The notes under the pieces are model-generated. The model was not told the DNA's origin, did no database searches, and saw only the letters and a list, made by a program, of their open reading frames with translations. DNA of 26,120 nt from JBDTNQ01 sp039933635 (GTDB lineage Bacteria; Acidobacteriota; Vicinamibacteria; Vicinamibacterales; SCN-69-37): assembly GCA_039933635.1 (NCBI GenBank), contig JBDTNQ010000061.1, forward strand, positions 1 through 26,120. Direction: 5' to 3'. A program made the translations under genes and the position numbers. This document shows, piece by piece, positions 7,367 through 15,394 of the stretch; position 1 is the first letter of the stretch, and the number at the start of each line of letters is the position of its first letter.

Positions 7367-8770
7367 GTGTCCGACCGTGCCCGCCTCACCGTCCTCGTCG
7401 TCGAAGATGAAAGCGACTCTCGCCAGATGATCGTGGACTCCCTGGAGGCGGCCGGGTTTGCCGCGGCCCAGGCGCCGAATGCCGCCGATGCGCTCGCGCG
7501 GCTGGACGGCTTCGCTTACGACGCGCTGGTCGTGGACGTCCAGCTGCCCGACGGCGATGGGCTGGACCTGCTCGACGAGGCCCTGGCCCGGTATCCGGAC
7601 ATGCGGTGCGTGGTCACGACCGGCTTCGGCAGCATCGACCATGCGGTCCGCGCGTTGAAGCGCGGCGCGGTGGACTTCCTGATCAAGCCCTTTCAGTTGA
7701 TTCAGCTCGTCCAGATTCTGAAGACGTCGCTCAGCGAGCGGCGGCTCCAGACGGAAAACGCCGAGCTCAAGGCGCGGCTCAACGACCGGTTGCGCTTCGG
7801 CAACATGATCGGCGGCAGCCAGGTGATGAAGCGGCTGTTCAACACGCTCGAACTGGTCGCGCCGATGAACAGCACGGTTCTGATTCAAGGAGAGACCGGC
7901 ACGGGCAAGGAACTGGTCGCACGGACGGTGCACTACAACAGCCCGCGTCGCGATCACCCCTTCGTCGCGTTCAACGCCGCGGCGATTCCCGAGGGTCTCG
8001 CCGAAGCCGAACTCTTCGGTCACGTGAAGGGCGCGTTCACCGGCGCGGTCAACGCACGGGTCGGCCGATTCGAACTGGCGGACAAGGGCACGCTCTTCAT
8101 CGACGAAGTGTCGTCGATGTCCATGGCGCTTCAGGCGAAGCTGTTGCGGGCGCTGCAGGAGCGTGAGGTCGAGCGCGTCGGCACATCCAAACCGCTGAAG
8201 ATCAACGCGCGTGTTGTCGCAGCGACGAACGAGGACCTGCTGGCCCGCGTGCGCGAGGGCACGTTCCGGGAGGACTTGTACTACCGGCTCAACGTCGTGC
8301 GCGTCGTGTTGCCGCCGCTGCGAGAACGCCGCGAGGACATCGCGGTGCTGGCGCAGCACTTCGTGCAGGACTCGTGCTCCAGCAACAATCTCAGTCCGAA
8401 GACCCTCAGCCAGGGCGCGCTGCGCTTGCTGATGAACTATCAGTGGCCGGGGAACATTCGCCACCTTCAAAACGCCATCGAACACGCCGTCACGATGAGC
8501 GGCGCCTCGACGGAAATTCTGGCAGAGGCGCTGCCCGACGAACTGATGGCGCCAACCGGTCTCACGGCGGTGCACATGCCGGCCACCCCAGATGAAGGGA
8601 TCAATTTCACCTCGACAATGTCGCAGGTCGAGCGCGAGCTGATCCTGCGCTACCTGGCGAAAGCCAACGGCAACAAGCGCCAGGCGGCCCGCCTGCTCAA
8701 CCTCAGCCGGACGACCTTGATCGACAAGCTGCACCGGCTGGGAGTGACCGACACGTCCTCGGCCGCATAG
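7367..8770 (+). CDS. NtrC-family sigma54-dependent response regulator (likely flagellar master activator)
   Basis: The 467-residue product has three domains. A receiver domain spans residues 1-120, with acidic residues in VVEDES, phospho-acceptor Asp57 in LVVDVQLP and Lys in LIKPF. An AAA+ domain spans about 145-380, with Walker A GETGTGKE, the intact sigma54-contact loop GAFTGAV, Walker B GTLFIDE and the arginine-finger region FREDLYYRLNV. A Fis-type helix-turn-helix lies at the C-terminus (NKRQAARLLNLSRTTLIDKL). The frame is open from 7277, but GTG at 7367 has AGGAG six bases upstream. All residues for phosphorylation and sigma54 activation are present. Being divergent from the flgB operon with a sigma54 promoter on each side, it is probably the FlbD/FleR-like activator of these genes. 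No partner kinase is in the window. Confidence 0.95.
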   Translation: MSDRARLTVLVVEDESDSRQMIVDSLEAAGFAAAQAPNAADALARLDGFAYDALVVDVQLPDGDGLDLLDEALARYPDMRCVVTTGFGSIDHAVRALKRGAVDFLIKPFQLIQLVQILKTSLSERRLQTENAELKARLNDRLRFGNMIGGSQVMKRLFNTLELVAPMNSTVLIQGETGTGKELVARTVHYNSPRRDHPFVAFNAAAIPEGLAEAELFGHVKGAFTGAVNARVGRFELADKGTLFIDEVSSMSMALQAKLLRALQEREVERVGTSKPLKINARVVAATNEDLLARVREGTFREDLYYRLNVVRVVLPPLRERREDIAVLAQHFVQDSCSSNNLSPKTLSQGALRLLMNYQWPGNIRHLQNAIEHAVTMSGASTEILAEALPDELMAPTGLTAVHMPATPDEGINFTSTMSQVERELILRYLAKANGNKRQAARLLNLSRTTLIDKLHRLGVTDTSSAA

Positions 8771-8789
8771 GCGGGGACGTGCGGTGTCA

Positions 8790-8872
8790 CCCCGGACCTG
8801 AAGGTCCGGGGCTCCACAGACCTGACGACCGGCGGCTCCACGAACCTGAAGGTCAGGGCTCCACAGACCTAC
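8790..8872. repeat. REP-like palindrome (full copy) followed by a degenerate copy
   Basis: The first copy (8790-8817) has perfect arms CCCCGGACCT and AGGTCCGGGG around GA, followed by CTCCAC. A second, degenerate copy (about 8834-8872) has CCTGAAGGTCAGGG followed by the same CTCCACAGACCT tail. The tail makes the element asymmetric: read on the other strand a GTGGAG foot precedes the hairpin, as in REP elements. The same 28 bp recur at 18480-18507 in the opposite orientation. This copy follows the regulator gene and could also act as a terminator hairpin. Confidence 0.85.
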
Positions 8873-8954
8873 GGAGGGTGAAGTGACCCGGCCTGCCCCA
8901 CCCGTCCGCGGGTACGGATGACTCTGGATCTACAATTCAGGGTCTCCTACCCGT

Positions 8955-9821
8955 ATGTCGTCTGATTCGATCGCCCTTATTGTCCTGACGCTCGGTGCAG
9001 CCATCGTCAATGGCGCCCTCGGGTATGGGTTTTCGTCGATCACGGTACCCGTTGCCCTGCTCTTCCTCACCAATCGCGTTCTAAACCCCGCGCTGGTGCT
9101 CATCGAGGTCGCCCTGAACGGCTGGGTCCTCTGGGTCAACCGCGCCGCCCTTGCCGGCATCTGGCGACGCGTGGCGCCCATCGTCGTCGGCCTGGTACCG
9201 GGTGTCGTCGTCGGAACGATGATTGTGAGCACGGTCAGCCCGAACTGGCTCAAGTTCAACACGTATGTGGTGCTGCTACCGCTGATCCTGGTCCAGGCGG
9301 CCGGCTGGCGCCGGCCCATCAAGGCGGAACGCGCGGCCGGACTTGTCTTCGGCAGCGGCGTCGGGGTGCTCTACGCCGTGACGACGATTTCAGGGCCACC
9401 GCTGGCGATTGCGCTCAACAACCAGGGGGTCGCGAAGCAGGACTTCCGCGCGGCGCTCGGGTTTGTTCGCCTGGCGGAATCGAGCCTCACGGCCGTGGCG
9501 TACTACCACGCCGGACTCTTCACGGCGCAGAGCATCAACCTGATCCCGCTGATCCTGCCCAGCATCTTTGTTGGGGTGCCGATCGGCGCCTGGCTCATCC
9601 GCCACGTGCGCGCCGAGTCGTTCCGGCGGGTGTGCATGAGCTTCGATGCATGGGTGGTCGCGTTCGGCGTGTCGACGCTGCTCCAGCAACTGGGCCTGGT
9701 GACGGGCCCAAAAGCCTTCCTCGTCCTGGCGAGCGTCATCGTGCTGGACGCGTGGCTCATGTACCGGTTCTTCACCCAGTTGGCTGCCCAGGACCTGAAA
9801 GCCCAGGGCTCCACGCACTGA
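8955..9821 (+). CDS. TSUP-family (TauE/SafE) membrane permease
   Basis: This 288-residue, very hydrophobic protein has eight or so membrane segments. The first contains the glycine-rich repeat motif AAIVNGALGYGFSSITVPVAL typical of the first half of the TSUP domain. The second half contains AVTTISGPPLAIALNNQGV, matching the conserved 'GPP' repeat. TSUP proteins export sulfite, sulfoacetate or other small organosulfur or oxo-anions, but the substrate here cannot be told. The last eleven residues (AQDLKAQGSTH) are encoded by a REP-like element, so the C-terminus has probably been changed by insertion. A TACAAT hexamer at 8929-8934 may be the -10 box, though no good -35 is seen. It converges on the next gene with 8 bases between the stops. 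Confidence 0.9.
   Translation: MSSDSIALIVLTLGAAIVNGALGYGFSSITVPVALLFLTNRVLNPALVLIEVALNGWVLWVNRAALAGIWRRVAPIVVGLVPGVVVGTMIVSTVSPNWLKFNTYVVLLPLILVQAAGWRRPIKAERAAGLVFGSGVGVLYAVTTISGPPLAIALNNQGVAKQDFRAALGFVRLAESSLTAVAYYHAGLFTAQSINLIPLILPSIFVGVPIGAWLIRHVRAESFRRVCMSFDAWVVAFGVSTLLQQLGLVTGPKAFLVLASVIVLDAWLMYRFFTQLAAQDLKAQGSTH
9786..9817. repeat. REP-like element inside the 3' end of the TSUP gene
   Basis: CCCAGGACCTGAAAGCCCAG followed by GGCTCCACGCAC is a degenerate copy of the element at 8790, with the same order of palindrome then CTCCAC tail. It encodes the last residues of the permease and ends just before the stop codon. It lies between two convergent genes whose stops are 8 bases apart, so it may also serve as their shared hairpin. 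Confidence 0.65.
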
Positions 9822-9829
9822 GCAAAGAA

Positions 9830-10483
9830 CTAATACCGTCTTTTCAACTGCCGCATCAGATCGAACTTCGCTGTGTCGGCGACAGCCATAACCGCCATGA
9901 CGCCCGCCTGCACCGGATCGCTGACCACGAGGTCGGCGGCGTCAGGCACGCTGCCAGCCATGTTGAGCGAGATCACATAGAGCCCATTCCGTCGGACTTC
10001 CTCCACGGCCGTGGCGATGTCTCCACCCATGAGCGAGCCGGCCAGCACCAGCAGCTTCACGCGCGGCAGTCGGACGACGGATCGCACAGCGGCCGCGAGT
10101 TCCTTTTCGCCAACGAGCGGAATCGTGTCGACCGAGATGCGTTCACCGCGGATGTTGTGCCGGTCCGCTTCGGCGACGGCGCCCATGGCGACGAACCCCA
10201 CCTGCGCCCCGCCCCCCATCACGATGATCCGTTTGCCGTAGATCTTGGCAAATGGCGGCGTCTCGTTGACAGCCGTCACGCCGGGCACCGCCCGCAACCC
10301 GGTGAGCACACCATCGGGAGGGACATCCGGCAGCGTGTATTCGAAGTAGATCTCCGAGACCTCCGAACCCGCGTGGATGTCCACGAGCGTGATGTTCGCC
10401 TCGTGGTCGGCGAACACCTTCGTCAACTGAAACAACAGGCCGGGTCGATCGACGGCCGAGGCGACAAGGGCGTGAGAGGCCAT
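9830..10483 (-). CDS. ACT-domain protein with C-terminal DUF5612-like domain
   Basis: The N-terminal 75 or so residues form an ACT domain (SAVDRPGLLFQLTKVFADHE, then ANITLVDIH), a small-molecule, usually amino-acid, sensing fold. The second half (about 80-217) has a glycine-rich segment IVMGGGAQVGFVAMGAVAEA and LLVLAGSLMGGDIATAVEEV. This resembles the DUF5612-type domain found fused to ACT domains, mainly known from archaea. No catalytic motif was recognised. The ORF extends to 10648, but the ATG at 10483 begins the ACT fold and has GGGAG just upstream. The gene is divergent from the efflux adaptor gene. A regulatory or ligand-binding role is inferred; the ligand is unknown. Confidence 0.8.
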   Translation of the reverse strand: MASHALVASAVDRPGLLFQLTKVFADHEANITLVDIHAGSEVSEIYFEYTLPDVPPDGVLTGLRAVPGVTAVNETPPFAKIYGKRIIVMGGGAQVGFVAMGAVAEADRHNIRGERISVDTIPLVGEKELAAAVRSVVRLPRVKLLVLAGSLMGGDIATAVEEVRRNGLYVISLNMAGSVPDAADLVVSDPVQAGVMAVMAVADTAKFDLMRQLKRRY

Positions 10484-10552
10484 GGCGCTCCCATGATACG
10501 GGCTGCGGGCCACCGCCTGCAGGCGGCAAGGGGGCGCGGGTACAATCAGAGC

Positions 10553-11632
10553 GTGAGCCTTCGTCGCCTCATTCCCGTGCTTCTGCTGTTCTTGGCGGGG
10601 ATGGCAGGTTGCCGGAAGTCGGCTGAGCCCGCGGCAGAGGCACCGCAAGCGCCGGTTGTCACCGTGGCCACCGCCCGGGTCGACACGCTCCGCGACCTCG
10701 CCACCGCGTCCGGCACCGTCGTCCCCTCCTCTTCGGCGGACCTGACCGTGTTCTCAACGGAGCCCGCGGAAATTCTGGACCTCCCGAAAAAGGAAGGGGA
10801 GACGGTCGCCGTCGGCGATGTCCTCGTGAGGCTCGACGTCGCCTCGATCACACAGACCCTCGCCGCGTTGCAACTCCAGATGATCGAGGCGACGAACCAG
10901 GCGGACCGCGCGCGGACCGAGCTTGCCCGCCAGACCTCCTACCTGGAGCGCGGCCTCACGGCCCGCAACGCCTACGAGACAAGCCGAGCCGCCTTGTCTT
11001 CGGCCGAGTCCTCGCTGTCCCAGCTCAAGGCGCAACTGGACACGATGCAGGCCAGCCAGGACCGAACGGTGATCACCGCCAAGTTCCCGGGGACGGTGAT
11101 GAAGGTGTGGCACGCGGTCGGCGACACAGTGCGGGCAGGCTCGGACGACCCCCTCCTGCGCGTCATCGATCCCAAACGCGTGCAGGTCAGCGTCCAGTTG
11201 CCGATTGCACTGCTCGCGCGCGTGGTCCCGGGACAGATGGCGACGATCACCGCCATCGGCGGCACGCCGGAAGCCGGAGTGGTGGCGACGAAGATCCCGA
11301 CCACCGATCCCAGCGCGCCGACCGGCGAAGTGCGCCTCGGCTTCACGAACCCGTCGACGCTGCCGCTCGACACGCCGGTGAGCGCGGAGATCCTGTTCGA
11401 TCAACGCACGAACGCCCTCATGGTGCCCGCGTCCGCCGTCGGCCGGGACTCACTCGGTTTCTACATCCTCATCGCCGGTGACGACCAGCACGCCCATCGT
11501 CGCGACGTGCGCCTGGGTCTGGTGACGCGTGATTGGGCGCAGGTGATCTCCGGCGTCGCCAACGGCGATCACGTGATCGCCACGGGCCGCGCCGACCTCA
11601 CCGACGGATCCCTCTTCGTCATCAGCCGCTGA
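10553..11632 (+). CDS. Efflux RND-type periplasmic adaptor (membrane fusion) lipoprotein
   Basis: The 359-residue product has a lipoprotein signal peptide (RRLIPVLLLFLAGMAGC) with the modified Cys at residue 20. The adaptor layout follows: a beta-barrel/lipoyl half (EGETVAVGDVLVRLDV), a coiled-coil hairpin at about residues 105-170 (QADRARTELARQTSYLERGL onward), the second lipoyl half (PGTVMKVWHAVGDTVRAGSD) and barrel and membrane-proximal domains. Adaptors link an inner-membrane pump to an outer-membrane channel, but no RND or ABC pump or TolC gene is next to it. The GTG start has no ribosome-binding site. TACAAT lies at 10541-10546, which would place the transcript start on or next to the GTG. 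Confidence 0.9.
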   Translation: MSLRRLIPVLLLFLAGMAGCRKSAEPAAEAPQAPVVTVATARVDTLRDLATASGTVVPSSSADLTVFSTEPAEILDLPKKEGETVAVGDVLVRLDVASITQTLAALQLQMIEATNQADRARTELARQTSYLERGLTARNAYETSRAALSSAESSLSQLKAQLDTMQASQDRTVITAKFPGTVMKVWHAVGDTVRAGSDDPLLRVIDPKRVQVSVQLPIALLARVVPGQMATITAIGGTPEAGVVATKIPTTDPSAPTGEVRLGFTNPSTLPLDTPVSAEILFDQRTNALMVPASAVGRDSLGFYILIAGDDQHAHRRDVRLGLVTRDWAQVISGVANGDHVIATGRADLTDGSLFVISR

Positions 11633-11642
11633 GGCAGCGCGC

Positions 11643-12485
11643 ATGTGGCTCCGGTGGACGCTCCTCGGTGTGCTCGCCATCGCGCAGACCGACCCACAGC
11701 CCCTTCAACGCATGGCCGCCGCCGAGCGCGCGTTTGCCGCTGCCGCTGCTGAACAGGGCTGGCGGGATGCGGCGCTCGCCTATGTGGCGGCGGACGCCAT
11801 CGAACTGCGTGCGCCTGAAGCCGGCGCGCAGGTCGCAGGGTCCGCGCGTCCCTCCCTCGCAGCGCTCCCATTGACCCGACTGCCGGTCGCCCTGCGAGAA
11901 ATGTGGGAACCGGCCTTTGGCTCGATGTCGAGCGACGGCACGCTCGGGTGGACGGTCGGCCCAGAGGCCGCGCTCAACCTGCCGATCCGAAGCCTGGCGC
12001 ATCAAGGTGCCTATTTCCATCTATGGCGACGGCAAGACGACGGCACCTGGAAGGTGGGGTTGATCGACGAGGTGCGCTTTCCCAACGTATGGCAGGACGC
12101 GGCGCCCTTCACCGTCGTCCCAATGCCGGACACCGGCGATGCCGGCCAGCCCAACGAATCGCTCGCCGACGTCGAGCGCGGCCTCGCCGCGGACGGCCGG
12201 GCCTGGTCAGCGCGTCTCTCGGCGCTCGTCCGTGTGCACCGGGCGGGCCAGATGCCGTTCATCGGCCGGGCAGCCGTGGCCGAGTGGGCGGCCAGTCGTC
12301 CCCATGTGCGCTTTGCGAACGCGACGTTCCAGATCGCGGCCTCCGACGATCTCGGCGTGAGCTTCGGCAGCTACGATACGCCTCCACCAGGACGTGCCGA
12401 ACGCGGCACATGGATTCGCGCCTGGCAACGCGATGTCACCGGCCGCTGGCGGGTCGTGTTCGAAACCAGCCAGTCTCGACGCTGA
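11643..12485 (+). CDS. Secreted protein with two NTF2-like (SnoaL/DUF4440-type) domains
   Basis: The 280-residue product begins with a short signal peptide (MWLRWTLLGVLAIAQT). Two similar halves follow, each ending in the pattern aromatic-hydrophobic-W-R/Q-R-x-D-x-G-x-W-K/R-V: FHLWRRQDDGTWKVGLIDE at about residues 124-142 and IRAWQRDVTGRWRVVFETS at about 259-277. This is the final strand pair of the NTF2-like cone fold (DUF4440/SnoaL), so two domains are in tandem. The fold binds or turns over small molecules in many contexts, and no catalytic residues can be assigned. It starts 10 bases after the adaptor gene with GAGG upstream, so the two are probably one operon. Confidence 0.7.
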   Translation: MWLRWTLLGVLAIAQTDPQPLQRMAAAERAFAAAAAEQGWRDAALAYVAADAIELRAPEAGAQVAGSARPSLAALPLTRLPVALREMWEPAFGSMSSDGTLGWTVGPEAALNLPIRSLAHQGAYFHLWRRQDDGTWKVGLIDEVRFPNVWQDAAPFTVVPMPDTGDAGQPNESLADVERGLAADGRAWSARLSALVRVHRAGQMPFIGRAAVAEWAASRPHVRFANATFQIAASDDLGVSFGSYDTPPPGRAERGTWIRAWQRDVTGRWRVVFETSQSRR

Positions 12486-12491
12486 TCGAGG

Positions 12492-12637
12492 TCCGCCGAC
12501 TTCGTGTTGTTCCTGGAGGTGAAGCCCGGTGACATGTTCCTCATGTTTGGCGAAGGCGAACGGCACCCGTCTGCCGGGAATTACGGCGGCAGGCCGAGCC
12601 CATGCCGGAGCGCCGCCCCCGCATCCACGTAGGGTAA
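12492..12637 (+). pseudogene. Decayed 3' remnant of a second copy of the downstream permease gene
   Basis: Two blocks match the 3' end of the intact permease gene (12800-14701). Block 1 (12492-12533) translates as SADFVLFLEVKPGD against SGDFVLFLEVKPGD. Block 2 (12534-12637) contains FGEGE and ends RQAEPMPERRPRIHVG-stop, against FGEGD and RQAEPIPERRPRIHVG-stop. About 190 bp between the blocks are deleted, block 2 has lost one base so its end is in another frame, and the rest of the gene is gone. Most differences in both blocks are synonymous third-position changes, so this copy was under protein-level selection before it decayed. Confidence 0.85.
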
Positions 12638-12640
12638 GAT

Positions 12641-12787
12641 GGTGCTCGCCCAACCGGCCGCAGTGCGGCCGTACGGGGGACCCAGCGCGGCAAATTCCAT
12701 CGCCGCAGGGGCGAATTCAGCACGCTGCCAGCATGCTGGACGAGGAGAATTCCCACCTCGAGCCCGTCAGCTAACCCCGTCGGCATC
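12641..12787 (+). ncRNA. Cyclic di-AMP riboswitch (ydaO-yuaA type)
   Basis: The region carries the conserved blocks of the ydaO/c-di-AMP riboswitch in order. These are CGCCCAACCGG after the first P1 strand, GTACGGGGGACCCA (12671-12684), AGGGGCGAATTC (12707-12718), a variable hairpin around GCTGCCAGCATGCTGG, and the near-invariant 3' block GTCAGCTAACCCCGTCGGC (12766-12784). A P1 stem can form between GGTGCT (12641-12646) and GGCATC (12782-12787). The GGGAG ribosome-binding site of the permease begins two bases after P1, and its start codon is at 12800. c-di-AMP riboswitches in other bacteria turn off K+ uptake and osmolyte genes when the ligand is high. The proximity to the ribosome-binding site suggests translational control here. 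Confidence 0.9.
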
Positions 12788-12799
12788 TGGGAGATAACG

Positions 12800-14701
<1,902 letters not shown>

Positions 14702-14720
14702 CGGCGGGACCGGAGGACGG

Positions 14721-14824
14721 GGGACTAGGGACCAGGGGACCAGGGGACCAGGGGACCGGGGGACCAGGGGACCAAGGGGACCAGGGGACCGGGGGACCGG
14801 GGGACGACGGGGCGACGGGGCGAC
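14721..14824. repeat. 8-bp G-rich tandem repeat (GGGGACCA units)
   Basis: About a dozen head-to-tail units of GGGGACCA and variants (GGGGACCG, one 9-base unit with an extra A, and CGGGGCGA at the right end) follow the permease stop. Runs of four or five G recur every eight bases, so the plus strand could form G-quadruplexes. No credible gene runs through it. The only frames are Pro/Trp/Ser-repeat artefacts. Length variation by slippage is likely. Confidence 0.92.
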
Positions 14825-14834
14825 AAGTCAGTCG

Positions 14835-14867
14835 TTGGAGCCGCGGATCTTCAGGTCCGGGGTGTCG
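14835..14867. repeat. REP-like element overlapping the Nudix gene 3' end
   Basis: Read on the minus strand the element is CACCCCGGACCTGAAGATCC followed by GCGGCTCCA. This is the same core and tail as at 8790, and the GTGTC-type flank is shared too. It is inverted relative to that copy. The stop codon and last residues of the Nudix hydrolase lie inside it. Confidence 0.8.
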
Positions 14868-15324
14868 CAAGAATACCGACCAGCCGATCGATCAGGGGCG
14901 CCTGTCCCACGTTGATGGCGAGGCGGGCGGCGGCAATGGTAAAGAACCGGGCGCGGTCGATTTCCGGGACCGTGATGAAGACTCCCGATCGATACGGCCA
15001 CTCCGTCGTGGCGGTGATGCTGACGAGGGCGGCGGGATCGCAATCGCCTTCGAAGGCCCAGGCGTGAACGATTTTGCCGCTGAGCTGGCGAATCGACCCC
15101 AGTTCCAGGAACGGCGGTGTCGAGCCAAAGCCGGTTTCTTCCGTGAACTCGCGTCGCGCGGCATCAAGCGCCGACTCGCCCGGGTGAAGCCCGCCCTTGA
15201 GGATCGTCCAGGCGCCGTGGTCCTTCGCCGCCCAGAACGGGCCGCCGGGGTGGCCGAGCAACACTTCCACTTCGCCGGCGGTTCGCCGGAACATCAGCAG
15301 CCCGGCGCTCTCCCGCGTCCGCAC
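14851..15324 (-). CDS. Nudix hydrolase
   Basis: The 157-residue product contains a complete Nudix box, GGLHPGESALDAARREFTEE followed by TGF. This fits G-x5-E-x7-R-E-hydrophobic-x-E-E-x-G, with the metal-binding glutamates present. Upstream, AGLLMFRR and VLLGHPGGPFWAAKDHGAWT resemble the diadenosine-polyphosphate/NTP-type Nudix proteins that begin AGxlxyR and carry a WxxPKG-like segment (here WTILKGG). The enzyme should hydrolyse a nucleoside diphosphate linked to another group; the exact substrate is unknown. The start is GTG at 15324 with GAGG about 12 bases upstream. The C-terminal end lies in a REP-like element. Confidence 0.93.
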   Translation of the reverse strand: MRTRESAGLLMFRRTAGEVEVLLGHPGGPFWAAKDHGAWTILKGGLHPGESALDAARREFTEETGFGSTPPFLELGSIRQLSGKIVHAWAFEGDCDPAALVSITATTEWPYRSGVFITVPEIDRARFFTIAAARLAINVGQAPLIDRLVGILATPRT

Positions 15325-15325
15325 C

Positions 15326-15394
15326 TCAGGCTCGCCTCGGCCGTCGCCGCACGCGGCCGAGAGTCGTCGCGGCGTTGCGAATGATCTCGCTCAT
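15326..15394 (-). CDS. Possible 22-residue coupled micro-ORF
   Basis: An ATG overlaps the stop codon of the preceding outer-membrane-type gene as ATGA (15391-15394). The frame runs 22 codons (MSEIIRNAATTLGRVRRRPR then RA) and stops one base before the Nudix GTG. The spacing would allow coupled translation across the three frames. A perfect 8-bp hairpin, CTCGGCCG (15336-15343) with CGGCCGAG (15354-15361), lies inside it. The peptide is Arg-rich and matches nothing I recognise. It may be only spacer sequence. Confidence 0.25.
   Translation of the reverse strand: MSEIIRNAATTLGRVRRRPRRA

Noticed and set aside
7169..8734. 521-residue open frame antisense to the NtrC-family regulator
   Set aside because: The plus strand encodes a complete regulator with all signature motifs; this frame shows none.
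14721..14824. CRISPR-like array
   Set aside because: The period is only 8 bases with no spacers; it is a simple tandem repeat and no cas gene is present.
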